The notes: generated from the sequence alone by a model not told the origin. A stretch of DNA of 64,000 bases from Rathayibacter sp. VKM Ac-2856 (GCF_013205055.1 NZ_JABMLF010000002.1:532858-596857), one strand, 5' to 3'. Shown: positions 51,054-60,675, numbered from the stretch's first letter. Numbers and translations: made by a program.

Positions 51054-51851
51054 ATGATCGAGCTGGACCTGAGCGGACGGACGGCCCTGGTGACGGGGTC
51101 GGGGCAGGGCATCGGACTCGCGATCGCCATCGGGCTGGCGCACGCCGGCGCCGAGGTGGTCGTCAACGCGAGGTCCGAGCGGTCGGTCCGGCGGGCGATC
51201 AAGGACGTGCGCGCGGCGGTGCCCGACGCCTCCGTGCGCGGCGTGGCCGCCGACGTCTCGAGCGAGGCCGGGACGGCGAAGCTGCTCGAGTCGGTCCCGC
51301 GCGTGGACGTCCTCGTCAACAACCTCGGCATCTTCGGCAGCACCGAGCCGCTCGACATCACCGACGACGAGTGGCGGCGCTACTTCGAGGTCAACGTGCT
51401 CACGGGCGTCCGGCTCACCCGCGCCTACCTGCCCGGGATGACGGAGGAGGGCTGGGGCCGCGTCCTCTACATCGGCAGCGACTCCGCCGTCGTCACGCCG
51501 GCCGAGATGATCCACTACGGCGTCTCGAAGACCGCGCTGCTCGGCGTCTCCCGCGGCTTCGCGAAAGCCGCCGCCGGCACCGGCGTCACGGTCAACAGCG
51601 TCCTCGCCGGGCCGACCCACACCGGCGGCGTCGAGGACTTCGTCTACGAGCTCGTCGACCACTCCCTCCCGTGGGAGGAGGCGCAGCGCGAGTTCATGCG
51701 CCTGCACCGGCCGCAGTCGCTGCTCCAGCGCCTGATCGAGCCGGAGGAGATCGCGAACATGGTCGTCTACCTCGCGTCGCCGCTCGCCTCGGCGACGACC
51801 GGTGCCGCGGTGCGGGTGGACGGCGGGTACATCGACGCGATCGTGCCGTGA
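51054..51851 (+). CDS. SDR-family oxidoreductase
   Basis: A 265-residue classical SDR: cofactor motif TGSGQGIGLAIAIGL (residues 14-28), NNLG in place of NNAG, catalytic Ser in YIGSDS and YGVSK (Tyr, Lys). It closely resembles the SDR at 41495 but has no MarR gene beside it. ATG at 51054 follows GGAG. Substrate unknown. Confidence 0.92.
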   Translation: MIELDLSGRTALVTGSGQGIGLAIAIGLAHAGAEVVVNARSERSVRRAIKDVRAAVPDASVRGVAADVSSEAGTAKLLESVPRVDVLVNNLGIFGSTEPLDITDDEWRRYFEVNVLTGVRLTRAYLPGMTEEGWGRVLYIGSDSAVVTPAEMIHYGVSKTALLGVSRGFAKAAAGTGVTVNSVLAGPTHTGGVEDFVYELVDHSLPWEEAQREFMRLHRPQSLLQRLIEPEEIANMVVYLASPLASATTGAAVRVDGGYIDAIVP

Positions 51852-51966
51852 GGCGCCGCGGCGTCGGGCGCGGCCTGCGGCGGTGCCGCGGCTCCCGTGA
51901 TCCGCTCGGGGAGGGCCCTTCCGCCGGAGAGCGGCAGCGCCCGTTCCACGGTGCTTCAATGAGTCG

Positions 51967-53262
51967 ATGACCTCCCGCGCCGACCACCTCGCCGACTTCG
52001 CCGAGTTCCTCACCGCCTCGCCGTCCTCCTTCCACGCCGCGGCCGAGACCGCCCGGCGGCTCGACGCGGCGGGGTTCGGCTCCGTCGACGAGGCGGCGGC
52101 GTGGCCCACGGAGCCCGGGCGCTACTACGTGCTGCGCGACGGCGCGGTCATCGCCTGGCACGTCCCGGCCGGGGCCACCGCGGTGACGCCGTTCCGCATC
52201 CTCGGTGCGCACACGGACTCCCCCGGCTTCAAGCTCAAGCCCCGGCCCACGGTGGAGTCGAAGGGCTGGCTGCAGGCGGGCGTCGAGGTCTACGGCGGGC
52301 CGCTGCTGAACTCGTGGCTCGACCGCGAGCTCGAGCTGGCCGGTCGGATCGTCACGCGCGACGGCGCCGAGGTGCTCGTGCGGACGGGGCCGTTCCTGCG
52401 CATCCCGCAGCTCGCGATCCACCTCGACCGCGACGCGAACGACGGGCTGAAGCTTGACCGGCAGAAGCACACCGTCCCGGTCTACGGGCTGGGCGATGCG
52501 GAGGGCAACGACCTGCTCGAGATCCTCTCGGCGAAGGCCGGGCTCGACGGCGCCGCCGACATCGTCGGCTACGACCTCATCACCGCGGACACCCAGCCGC
52601 CCGCGCGCTTCGGCCTCGACGACGCGCTGTTCGCGGCCGGGCGGATGGACGACCTCAGCTCGGTGCACGCGGGGCTGGTCGCGCTGCTCGCGAGCGCCGA
52701 GGACGCCGCGGGCGGCGGTGAGCCCGCGCACATCAGCATGCTCGCCGCCTTCGACCACGAGGAGCTCGGCTCGGCCAGCCGCTCCGGCGCGAGCGGGCCC
52801 TTCCTCGAGGACGTGCTGACCCGGATCGGCGCCGCGCTCGGCGCGGGCGTCGACGAGCGGGCGCGCGCGATGGCCAGGTCCTGGTGCCTCTCCGCCGACG
52901 CCGGCCACTCCGTGCATCCGAACTACCCGGAGAAGCACGACCCGGTGAACCAGCCGGTCGCCGGCAAGGGGCCGCTGCTCAAGATCAACGCGTCGCAGCG
53001 CTACGCGACGGACGCGCGGGGTGCGGCGCTGTGGGCAGGAGTGTGCGCGCGGGCCGGTGTGGAGTTCCAGGAGTTCGTCTCGAACAACACGGTGCCGTGC
53101 GGCTCCACGATCGGTCCGCTCACCGCGACCCGCCTCGGGATCAGCACCGTCGACATCGGCGTGCCGCTGCTCTCGATGCACTCCGCGCGCGAGCTCGCCC
53201 ACGTCGACGACCTGGTCGCGCTGACCCGCGCGATCGAGGCCTTCTTCACGTCCGCCGCCTGA
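51967..53262 (+). CDS. apeB: M18-family aminopeptidase
   Basis: A 431-residue cytoplasmic metallopeptidase that removes N-terminal residues from peptides. The metal ligands are seen in AHTDSPGFKLKP (His 82, Asp 84), DDLSSVHAG, FDHEELGS (paired Glu, about 264) and the late SMHSARELAHVDD (His). Length matches the M18 family (about 430). The ATG at 51967 has little leader (CAATGAGTCG). It is a single gene. A 45-residue N-terminal helical region precedes the catalytic core. Confidence 0.94.
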   Translation: MTSRADHLADFAEFLTASPSSFHAAAETARRLDAAGFGSVDEAAAWPTEPGRYYVLRDGAVIAWHVPAGATAVTPFRILGAHTDSPGFKLKPRPTVESKGWLQAGVEVYGGPLLNSWLDRELELAGRIVTRDGAEVLVRTGPFLRIPQLAIHLDRDANDGLKLDRQKHTVPVYGLGDAEGNDLLEILSAKAGLDGAADIVGYDLITADTQPPARFGLDDALFAAGRMDDLSSVHAGLVALLASAEDAAGGGEPAHISMLAAFDHEELGSASRSGASGPFLEDVLTRIGAALGAGVDERARAMARSWCLSADAGHSVHPNYPEKHDPVNQPVAGKGPLLKINASQRYATDARGAALWAGVCARAGVEFQEFVSNNTVPCGSTIGPLTATRLGISTVDIGVPLLSMHSARELAHVDDLVALTRAIEAFFTSAA

Positions 53263-53284
53263 CGCGCGCCTGCGGCCGCCCTCG

Positions 53285-53416
53285 CGAGCGGACGCGAACC
53301 GGGCTCCGGCCGCGCCGCAGACCCCATCGCCCGTCCAGTCGCGGCCGAGCCCGCCGGCGACTGGACGCGAACGGGGCTCCGGGGCGTCGGCGGACCCCGT
53401 TCCGAGTCCACTCGGG
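53285..53416. repeat. Family F repeat (TGGACGCGAACGGGG element), copy 1
   Basis: CGACTGGACGCGAACGGGG (53358-53376) pairs imperfectly with ACCCCGTTCCGAGTCCACTCG-type sequence (53394-53414). An older arm pair (GCGAGCGGACGCGAACCGGG, 53285-53304) precedes it. It follows the aminopeptidase gene. A related element is at 63733-63862. Confidence 0.7.
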
Positions 53417-53487
53417 CCGGGCGATGCCGGCGCGCGAGCGGTGTGCCCGTGGGAGGGTGCGGCCCGGCGCCCGCGGAGCGGTCGCCG

Positions 53488-53730
53488 CATGCTGGTCGAG
53501 TAGCCGCGGCGGGGTATCGAGACCTCACGCCTGCAGACGGGGGATCTCGATACGCCCGCGGAGCGGGCTACTCGATCAGCATGGAGGCGCGGCCCGCGCA
53601 GGCTGCGGCCTGCTCCGCGCGGCACGGCCCGCGGAGCGGCCGCCGCATGCTGGTCGAGTAGCCGCGAAGCGGCGTATCGAGACCTCACGCTTGCAGACGG
53701 TGGATCTCGATACGCCCGCGCAGCGGGCTC
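53488..53730. repeat. Family A repeat, two elements
   Basis: A complete element at 53488-53582 and a second at 53644-53730 whose right half is cut short (ends GCGGGCTCCACG). Both share CACGC-TGCAGACGG centres, so they are recent copies. The gap 53263-53814 holds these and the family F element and no gene I can support. Confidence 0.85.
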
Positions 53731-53814
53731 CACGTCCGGCGGGGGGGCGCCCGCGCCCCACCCCCGGATCGCAACCCCCTTGTCGCGGGGGCCCGGCGCG
53801 CGGTGCCCTGGGGC

Positions 53815-54690
53815 ATGCGCGAAGTGAAGCTCGTCCGACTCGTCAGCCGCCTCGAGAACGTGTCCGCCCTGGATCCGCTCGTCGGGCGGGTCAAGAAGGT
53901 GGTCGACGCCGTCATCCGCCCGCAGCCCGTGCGGGACGTCCTGCACGGCGTCCCGATCGGGCATCCGGTGCACCCGCTGCTCGTGCTCGTGCCCACCGGC
54001 GCGTGGGTCTCGGCCGCGGTCCTCGACCTGCTGCCCGGCAACGAGCGCGCCGCCCGCACCCTCGTCGGCCTGGGCGTGCTCAGCGTGCTGCCGACCGCCG
54101 CCGCCGGCTACACCGACTGGTCCGAGCAGCACGAGCAGCAGCTGCGGGTCGGCCTCGTGCACGCGGCCGCCAACGTGGTCGGCACCGTCCTCTACACCGC
54201 GTCCTACATCCAGCGCGTCCGCGGTCGGCGAGCGAGCGGCAAGGCGCTCGGCATGCTCGGTCTCGCCGTCGTCTCCGGCGGCGGCTACCTGGGCGGCCAC
54301 CTCAGCTACCGCCAGGCCGCGGGCGCGAACCACACCGAGGACGTCCCGCACCGCTTCCCCGCCGGCTGGCAGACGCTCGGCCCGCTCGCCGAGCTGCCCG
54401 AGAGCACCCCCGTGAAGAAGACGGTCGCCGAGACCCCGCTGCTCGCCGTCCGCCGCGGCGAGCGCGTCGACGTCCTGTCGAACGTCTGCAGCCACCTCTC
54501 CGGCCCCCTCGACGAGGGCGAGCTCCGCGGCACCGGCGCCGACGCCTGCGTCTCCTGCCCCTGGCACGCCAGCGCCTTCTCCCTCGAGACCGGCGAGGTC
54601 GTGCGCGGCCCCGCCACCTCGCCGCAGCCCCGCTTCGAGACCCGCATCACCGACGGCGTCGTGGAGGTGCTGCTGCCGAACGCGGGGTGA
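53815..54690 (+). CDS. Membrane protein with DUF2231 and Rieske [2Fe-2S] domains
   Basis: A 291-residue fusion. Residues about 45-165 form a DUF2231 membrane domain (GHPVHPLLVLVPTGAWVSAAV and three more hydrophobic segments). Residues about 185-291 form a Rieske domain with the cluster ligands Cys 225, His 227, Cys 248 and His 251 (CSH and CPWH). The architecture is known in actinobacteria and suggests a membrane electron-transfer partner. ATG at 53815 is used; a GTG at 53803 is possible and neither has a clear ribosome binding site. Confidence 0.9.
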   Translation: MREVKLVRLVSRLENVSALDPLVGRVKKVVDAVIRPQPVRDVLHGVPIGHPVHPLLVLVPTGAWVSAAVLDLLPGNERAARTLVGLGVLSVLPTAAAGYTDWSEQHEQQLRVGLVHAAANVVGTVLYTASYIQRVRGRRASGKALGMLGLAVVSGGGYLGGHLSYRQAAGANHTEDVPHRFPAGWQTLGPLAELPESTPVKKTVAETPLLAVRRGERVDVLSNVCSHLSGPLDEGELRGTGADACVSCPWHASAFSLETGEVVRGPATSPQPRFETRITDGVVEVLLPNAG

Positions 54691-54726
54691 GGAGGGCGCC
54701 CGAGGCTCCGCAGCGACGAGAAGGCG

Positions 54727-54769
54727 TTGATAATGTTATCGAAATCTGGCCTTTTGATAAGGTTATCAA
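54727..54769. promoter_or_regulatory. Twin 16-bp palindromes in a convergent 3' gap
   Basis: TTGATAATGTTATCGA (54727-54742, one mismatched pair) and TTGATAAGGTTATCAA (54754-54769, perfect arms) lie 27 bases apart and look like a paired operator. They are AT-rich and lie between the converging Rieske and TPR genes, where no promoter is expected; the stop of the TPR gene is inside the second one. Confidence 0.6.
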
Positions 54770-56688
54770 CCGGCCTTCGCCGCTCGGTCCCGCTCCGTCG
54801 CAGCTTCCTCCCGCTCGGCGGCCAGCGCCGCGAGCTGCGCGCGGAAGCCGGCGAGCAGCTCGTCCTTCTCCTGCTGCGGCTCGAGGGGGAAGAGCCGGGT
54901 CGAGCCGGAGCCCGGGTGCGCCGGGATCCGCGACTCCTCGTCGATCCAGACGGCGAAGGCCGCGGCGAGGCGGTCCGCCTCGGCGACGCGGCCGAGCGCC
55001 AGGAGCGCGCGGATCGAGGAGACCGTCTGGCCGCTGAAGCGCGGGGCCGTCACCTCGAGGGGCTCGGCGGTCAGCCCCGCCGCGGTCTCCCAGTCGTCGC
55101 AGGCGCCGGCCTGGTCGCCGAGGCGCGAGCGGGCGCAGCCGCGGCGGAGATGGAGCTCGGCGGTGTCGGCGAGCGTGGAGCGCACTGCGCCGAGGCAGGC
55201 GGGCGGGGCGAGGGCCGCGCAGAGGAAGGTGGCGGCGTCGGCCGGCGTCGAGACCTCGGCCAGGGCGATCATCGTCGCGTCCCAGACCTCGAGCACGCGC
55301 CCCTCTCCACCCGCGCCGGGCGCGAACACGCGCCCCAGCAGCAGGCGCTGGGCCGCGCCGGCCCGACCGGACTCGACGAGGAGGGCGGCGTACTCCAGGG
55401 TCAGATCGTCGCGCTCGAGCACCAGCGCCTCGTTCTCCTCGAGCAGCGCGAGCCGTCCCGGGAGGCCGAGGCGCTCGCGGAGGCGGTCGCACTCCCGCAG
55501 CAGCCCCGCGTCGCGCGGCGCGAGCGCCCGCGCCCGCTCGTAGTAGGCGAGCGCCGCCTCGGGATCGCCGTACGCGGTGCAGGACGCGATCCCCAGCTCG
55601 CGCAGCGCCCTCACGCGCACCCCCTCCCGCGGGTCGTGGGCGGCGGCGGACCAGAAGGCCGCGAAGGCGTCCTCGATCCGGTCGTGGGCGGCGTACCAGC
55701 CGCCGAGGAGGAAGCGCGCGGTGGTGTCGTCGGTGTCGGCGGCCTCGAGCGCCTCGGCGTCCGCGAGGCGGAGGGGCCTGCAGTCCTCGGGCGGAGCCAG
55801 CTGCGCCGCCCACCGCGCGTCCTCCGCCCGGTCGGGCCGCCCCTCCTGCTCGTGCAGGAGCGCGGCGTGGTAGTGCACCAGCGGGACGATCCGCGTCCCG
55901 CTCGGCGCGTCCAGATCCGCGGCGTCGACCGCGAGCGCGAGGGCGAGCACTCGCAGGGCGTCGTCCGCCATCCCCGCCGCCCGGTACTCGAGGGCCACAT
56001 CGAGCAGCTCGTCGGCGTCGTCGGTGACCGGCCGCCCGGCGAGGTCGCGGGCCCAGGGATCCCGGGGATCCCGCGCGAGCAGTCCGTCGACGAGCGCCGC
56101 CGACTCCTCGGCCTCCCGCGACCGCCACAGCACGGCGGCGAGCAGTGCCGTGGCGCGCGCGTGACGCGGATCGATCGCGAGGACGTCGCGCAGCAGCCGC
56201 TCCGCCTGCAGCAGCCGACCGGCCGCCGACTCCAGCTGGGCGAGGGCGACACCGGCCGGAACGCGCCACGGCGCGATCCTCCGCGCCACAGCCAGCACAT
56301 CGGCGGCCTCGTCGGTGCGCCCGCGGCGGGCGAGGAGCGCCCCCAGGCGGTAGTGCGCCTCGCCGTCCACCGGGCCGGCGCCCCGCGCGGTCAGCCGCTC
56401 GACGGCGGAGCGCAGGTGCCGCTCCGCCTCGTCGACCCGGCCGGCGGCGGCCAGCGTCCGCCCGAGCGCGACGTGGCAGCGCACGTCCCCTGCGTCGCGC
56501 CAGACCGCCTCCTCCCAGTAGTGCTCGGGCACGAGACCCGCCTGCGGGCGATCCTCGAGGCACCGGCCGAGGAGGTACAGCTCGTCGTTCGACGCGATGT
56601 GCTCCGGGGCAGGCGCGGATGCGGGGTGACCCGTCCTGGACGTTCTGCTGGCCTCGTCGGCGAGAATGGCAGCGCTATCATCGAGCAT
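54766..56688 (-). CDS. TPR protein equal to the C-terminal half of DUF5107 proteins
   Basis: A 640-residue soluble protein from ATG at 56688 (weak AGGCGAC site). It begins at the TPR part known from the C-terminus of DUF5107 proteins of about 1,100 residues: SNDELYLLGRCLEDRPQ, EHYWEEAVWRDAGDVRCHVA and GEAHYRLGALLARRGRTDEA align with the family pattern (PYWEEAL-RDPGD-RCN-ALG). About ten helical pairs follow. The N-terminal carbohydrate-related DUF5107 domain is absent and no remnant lies upstream, where an AraC gene starts. The C-terminus is a charged helix (EEAATERDRAAKAG). Confidence 0.8.
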   Translation of the reverse strand: MLDDSAAILADEASRTSRTGHPASAPAPEHIASNDELYLLGRCLEDRPQAGLVPEHYWEEAVWRDAGDVRCHVALGRTLAAAGRVDEAERHLRSAVERLTARGAGPVDGEAHYRLGALLARRGRTDEAADVLAVARRIAPWRVPAGVALAQLESAAGRLLQAERLLRDVLAIDPRHARATALLAAVLWRSREAEESAALVDGLLARDPRDPWARDLAGRPVTDDADELLDVALEYRAAGMADDALRVLALALAVDAADLDAPSGTRIVPLVHYHAALLHEQEGRPDRAEDARWAAQLAPPEDCRPLRLADAEALEAADTDDTTARFLLGGWYAAHDRIEDAFAAFWSAAAHDPREGVRVRALRELGIASCTAYGDPEAALAYYERARALAPRDAGLLRECDRLRERLGLPGRLALLEENEALVLERDDLTLEYAALLVESGRAGAAQRLLLGRVFAPGAGGEGRVLEVWDATMIALAEVSTPADAATFLCAALAPPACLGAVRSTLADTAELHLRRGCARSRLGDQAGACDDWETAAGLTAEPLEVTAPRFSGQTVSSIRALLALGRVAEADRLAAAFAVWIDEESRIPAHPGSGSTRLFPLEPQQEKDELLAGFRAQLAALAAEREEAATERDRAAKAG

Positions 56689-56780
56689 GTCGCCTATTGA
56701 AGGCGGTCCGAGGGCCCCGCGGAGGGTGCATCCCACGGAAGATCTGGACATACCGCTGATTCGAAAGGCGAGGTCGCCGG

Positions 56781-57641
56781 TTGATCATCGGAGCAGGGTT
56801 CCCCGGCGAGACGATGCACGTGCTGCCGCGCCCCCGGGTGCGCGAGGCGCTCACCCAGCCCGGGACGGCGCACCTCGTCGTCACGGACTGCGGCTGCTTC
56901 CCCGATGCGCGCTCGCACGGGCGGGTCCGCAGCCGGCCGATCGCCGACGCCGTCGTCATCGTGTGCACGAAGGGCTCCGGCTGGTGCTCGACGGATGCGG
57001 GCCTCTTCCCGGTGGCCGCGGGGCAGGTCGTCGTGCTGCCGCCGGGCGAGCCGCACGGCTACGGAGCCGATCCCGACTCCCCCTGGACGATCTGGTGGCT
57101 GCACCTCGCCGGCGGCGATCTGCCCGAGCTGCTCCGGATCACGCGCTCGACCTCCGCGTCGCCGGTGCGGACCCTCTCCGACGTCTTCACCGCGGTCGCG
57201 CTGGTCTCGGAGACGATCACGCACCTCGGGCGCGACACGACGTCGAGCAGTCTGCTGGGCGCCTCAGGCGCGGCCTGGCACCTGCTGGCGCTGATCGCCG
57301 CGGACCACCCGCCGGGCGACGCCCGCGGCACCTCGCTGGACCGCGCCGCGCAGTTCCTCCGCGACCACCTCGCCGAGCGCATCGACGTGGCGGAGCTCGC
57401 GTCGATGGCGTCCCTCAGCCCGTCGCACTTCGCGGCGCTCTTCCGGCAGCGGTTCGGGATGCCCGTGCTGCAGTACCGGACCGAGCTGCGGATGGCGCGG
57501 GCGCGGGAGCTGCTCGACATGACGGAGCGGCCGATCGCCCAGGTGGCGGCCGCCGCGGGGTACGACGACTCCTTCTACTTCGCCCGGCGGTTCAAGCGGA
57601 TCCACGGCCTGACCCCGCACGGGTACCGCACGCGGAACTGA
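56781..57641 (+). CDS. AraC-family transcriptional regulator
   Basis: A 286-residue regulator. I use TTG at 56781, with GGCGAGG upstream, because the segment GFPGETMHVLPRP before the ATG at 56814 resembles the start of the sensor domain in related regulators. An N-terminal cupin binds sugar (PPGEPHGYGADPDSPWTIWW). Two helix-turn-helices at the C-terminus read DVAELASMASLSPSHFAALF and PIAQVAAAAGYDDSFYFARR. It is divergent from the TPR gene and may activate it. Confidence 0.88.
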   Translation: MIIGAGFPGETMHVLPRPRVREALTQPGTAHLVVTDCGCFPDARSHGRVRSRPIADAVVIVCTKGSGWCSTDAGLFPVAAGQVVVLPPGEPHGYGADPDSPWTIWWLHLAGGDLPELLRITRSTSASPVRTLSDVFTAVALVSETITHLGRDTTSSSLLGASGAAWHLLALIAADHPPGDARGTSLDRAAQFLRDHLAERIDVAELASMASLSPSHFAALFRQRFGMPVLQYRTELRMARARELLDMTERPIAQVAAAAGYDDSFYFARRFKRIHGLTPHGYRTRN

Positions 57642-57691
57642 CGGCGCTGCACGCGCCCACGGGACAGCGCGCGCCAGTGGCGCAGCGCGCG

Positions 57692-58693
57692 TCAGCCGCG
57701 CGGCGCCGCGACCGAGCCGCCCGCGCGCCACGGACCGCCGATGCGCTCCTGCAGGAGCGGCGCGTCCGGGTCGGCGAGGCGCGCGAGCAGCGCCTCCACC
57801 CCGCGCCGGCCGAGGGCGTGGCCGGGCGCGACCAGCAGATCGAGCGCCGGATCGGCCAGATCGGCGACGTCGGGGTCGGAGGCGAGCAGCACGATCGAGA
57901 GGTCCTCGGGCACCCGCACGCCGCGGTGGCGCAGCTCGTGCGCGAAGCCGACGGCCGCCCCGCCGTTGATCACCAGGACCGCCGTCGCCGCCGCCGGATC
58001 GAGCGACCGCGCCAGCGCGCGACCCCCGGCCGGCGTCTCCTCGCAGTGCAGGAGCGCCGACGCGAGACCCCGCTCGGCCGCCGCGCGCTCGAACGCCTCC
58101 CGCGACCGCGCGTAGGGGCCGAAGTCGGTGCCGCCCTCCGGTCCGACGACGAGCGCGACGCGGCGGTGCCCCCGCGCAGCCAGGCGCTCGAGCGCCTCCT
58201 CGACCATGCCCTCGAAGTCGATGTCGACCCAGTCGAGCGCCGACGGGTCGGAGGTGCGGCCGATCAGGGCGAAGGGGGTGCCGGAGTCGCGCAGAATCGC
58301 GACCCGCTCGTCCGCCGAGGTCACCTGCATCAGCACCACCCCGTCGAGCAGGCCGTCCGAGCGCAGATCGGCGAGCTTCTCCGAGCCGCCGACCGTGGGC
58401 CAGAGCACGATCGAGTAGCCGTTCTCGGCCGCGGCCTCGGCGGCTCCGGCGAGGAACGTCGTCGCGGTGTTGAGCGGACGGGACGGGACCAGCGGATAGA
58501 CGATCGCGATCATCATCGAGCGCCGGCGGGCCAGGGCCCGGGCGAGAGCGTGCGGCCGGTAGCCGAGCTCGCGCATCGCCGCGCGCACCCTCTCGGCCGT
58601 CTCGGGCGAGACCGGCTTGCTGCCGTTCACGACGAAGGAGACGGTCGCGATCGAGACGCCCGCGCGGCGCGCGACGTCCTGCATGGTCGCCAT
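57692..58693 (-). CDS. LacI-family transcriptional regulator
   Basis: A 333-residue repressor from ATG at 58693, with GGGAGGAGG upstream. The helix-turn-helix is TMQDVARRAGVSIATVSFVV (residues 3-22). The sensor domain has IAIVYPLVPSRPLNTATTFL and a late DLSIVLLASDPDVADLADPA. It faces the ThuA/Gfo-Idh operon across the operator at 58769-58786. The 50 bases to the AraC gene downstream hold nothing clear. Confidence 0.94.
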   Translation of the reverse strand: MATMQDVARRAGVSIATVSFVVNGSKPVSPETAERVRAAMRELGYRPHALARALARRRSMMIAIVYPLVPSRPLNTATTFLAGAAEAAAENGYSIVLWPTVGGSEKLADLRSDGLLDGVVLMQVTSADERVAILRDSGTPFALIGRTSDPSALDWVDIDFEGMVEEALERLAARGHRRVALVVGPEGGTDFGPYARSREAFERAAAERGLASALLHCEETPAGGRALARSLDPAAATAVLVINGGAAVGFAHELRHRGVRVPEDLSIVLLASDPDVADLADPALDLLVAPGHALGRRGVEALLARLADPDAPLLQERIGGPWRAGGSVAAPRG

Positions 58694-58768
58694 CGCGCCT
58701 CCTCCCGATCATCGCGCCCGCTGCGGTTGACGCGGGGCCGCGGTTGCCCGCAGTCTAGGAGCACGCAC

Positions 58769-58786
58769 CGGTAAAGCGCTTAACCG
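58769..58786. promoter_or_regulatory. LacI operator for the second ThuA/Gfo-Idh operon
   Basis: CGGTAAAGCGCTTAACCG is an 18-bp palindrome with one mismatched pair and the central AAGCGCTT typical of LacI-family sites. It lies 22 bases upstream of the ThuA GTG and 76 bases upstream of the LacI gene. Confidence 0.82.
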
Positions 58787-58807
58787 CTTCGAAGAAGAAG
58801 GATCACC

Positions 58808-59587
58808 GTGACCACATCCGCCGCTCCCCTCCGCGTCCTCGTCTGGGGCGAGAACCGCCACGAGCAGATCGAGGAGAAGGTGCGCGCGCTCTATCCCGAC
58901 GGCATGCACACCACCATCGCCGCCGGCATCGACGAGAACCTCGGCGAGCGCGCGACCGTCGCCACCACCACGCTCGACGAGCCCGAGCACGGCCTCACCG
59001 AGGAGGTCCTCGCCCGCACCGACGTGCTGGTCTGGTGGGGCCACATGGCGCACGGCGACGTCGCCGACGAGATCGTCGAGCGCGTCCACCGCCACGTCCT
59101 CTCCGGGATGGGGCTCGTCGTCCTGCACTCCGGCCACTGGTCGAAGATCTTCGGCAAGCTGATGGGCACCACCTGCACGCTGCGCTGGCGCTCGGCCGAG
59201 GACCGCGAGATCGTCTGGACCGTCGACCCGACCCACCCCATCGCCCAGGGCGTGCCGCACCCGTTCACCATCCCGCAGCAGGAGATGTACGGCGAGTTCT
59301 TCGACGTCCCCGCGCCCGACGAGCTGGTCTTCCTCTCCACCTTCTCCGGCGGCGAGGTGTTCCGCTCCGGCATGACCTGGAAGCGCGGCCACGGCAGGAT
59401 CTTCTTCTTCTCCCCCGGCGACCAGGACTACCCCGTCTACCACCACCCGGACGTCCGCCGCGTGATCGCGAACGGCGTCGAGTGGGCGCGCTCCGACCGG
59501 CCGGAGCGGTCGCTGCCGGTGCTGCAGCGCTACGAGTCCGGCGAGTTCTTCGCCGGCGAGGACTACCAGGGAGCGCTCGTCCGATGA
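58808..59587 (+). CDS. ThuA-domain (trehalose utilisation-like) protein
   Basis: A 259-residue ThuA-family protein from GTG at 58808 (AAGGAT upstream). Family strings: [80 protein letters not shown] and [20 protein letters not shown]. It is longer than the ThuA at 20507 and belongs to a different subgroup. It is coupled to the following dehydrogenase gene by ATGA, so the two probably act on the same sugar. Confidence 0.9.
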   Translation: MTTSAAPLRVLVWGENRHEQIEEKVRALYPDGMHTTIAAGIDENLGERATVATTTLDEPEHGLTEEVLARTDVLVWWGHMAHGDVADEIVERVHRHVLSGMGLVVLHSGHWSKIFGKLMGTTCTLRWRSAEDREIVWTVDPTHPIAQGVPHPFTIPQQEMYGEFFDVPAPDELVFLSTFSGGEVFRSGMTWKRGHGRIFFFSPGDQDYPVYHHPDVRRVIANGVEWARSDRPERSLPVLQRYESGEFFAGEDYQGALVR

Positions 59588-60675
59588 CCGTGCGCCTCGT
59601 CCAGGTCGGAGCCGGCGCGATGGGGCGCGCGTGGATCCGCACCATCCGCGACAACCCGGACGCCGAGCTGGTCGGCCTCGTCGACCTCGACGTCGAGCTC
59701 GCCGAGCGGGCCGCCGAGGAGGAGGGGGTCGGGCCGATCGCGGTCGGCAGCTCCGTCGCCGAGGTCGCCGCCCGCTCCGGCGCCGACGCGGTCGTCAACG
59801 TGACCGTCCCCCGCGCGCACCTGCCGGTCAGCAGCGAGGCCCTCTTCGCCGGGCTGCCCGTGCTGTCGGAGAAGCCGATCGCGCCGACCATCGCCGAGTC
59901 GCTGATCCTCGCGGCGACGAGCGAGGTCGCCGGGCGGCTGCTGATGACGAGCCAGTCGCGGCGGTACTACCCCGCGATCGCGGCGTTCCGCGAGCAGATC
60001 GCCGGGCTCGGGCAGCTGGGCACGGCGTCGGTCGTCTTCGCGAAGGCGCCGCACTTCGGCGGCTTCCGCGAGGAGATGCCGCACGTGCTCCTCGTCGACA
60101 TGGCGATCCACGCCTTCGACGCGGCGCGCTACGTGCTCGACCGCGACCCGGTCGCCGTCTACTGCGAGGAGTACAACCCGGGCTGGAGCTGGTACGCCGA
60201 CGGCGCTGCGGCGAGCGCCGTCTTCGAGTTCGCCGACGGCGTCCGCTTCAGCTACACCGGCAGCTGGTGCGCCGACGGACTCGAGACGTCCTGGAACGGC
60301 GACTGGCGCGTGAACGGTGCGGGCGGCACGGCGCACTGGGACGGCGACGGCGCTCCCTCGTGGCAGGCGCGGGAGTCGGAGCCGGCGCAGACGGCGACGC
60401 TGGAGCCGGGGCCGCAGGAGATCGCGGGCTCGCTCGCGGAGTTCGTGCGCGTGCTGGGCAGCGGGGCCGTGCCCTCGGGCGAGGTGCACGCGAACGTGCG
60501 GAGCCTCGCGATGGTCGAGGCGGCGGTGCGCTCGTCCGAGACGGGCGCACGCGTGCGGATCGACGACGTCCTCGAGGAGGGCTACGCGGAGGCGCTCGGG
60601 CTGGCGCGCGACGAGCGCGTCCGCGCGGCCCTCGCGGGCTGGGGCTCGGCGGCGGCGGGCCTCGCGAGCCGCTGA
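59584..60675 (+). CDS. Gfo/Idh/MocA-family oxidoreductase
   Basis: A 363-residue NAD(P)-dependent dehydrogenase. Cofactor motif [14 protein letters not shown] (residues 8-21); catalytic [13 protein letters not shown] (about 98-110); [20 protein letters not shown] has the conserved Asp and His. ATG at 59584 overlaps the ThuA stop. Together with ThuA it mirrors the ThuAB pair that makes 3-keto disaccharides. It is the last gene of the operon and is followed by family A and D repeats. Confidence 0.92.
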   Translation: MTVRLVQVGAGAMGRAWIRTIRDNPDAELVGLVDLDVELAERAAEEEGVGPIAVGSSVAEVAARSGADAVVNVTVPRAHLPVSSEALFAGLPVLSEKPIAPTIAESLILAATSEVAGRLLMTSQSRRYYPAIAAFREQIAGLGQLGTASVVFAKAPHFGGFREEMPHVLLVDMAIHAFDAARYVLDRDPVAVYCEEYNPGWSWYADGAAASAVFEFADGVRFSYTGSWCADGLETSWNGDWRVNGAGGTAHWDGDGAPSWQARESEPAQTATLEPGPQEIAGSLAEFVRVLGSGAVPSGEVHANVRSLAMVEAAVRSSETGARVRIDDVLEEGYAEALGLARDERVRAALAGWGSAAAGLASR

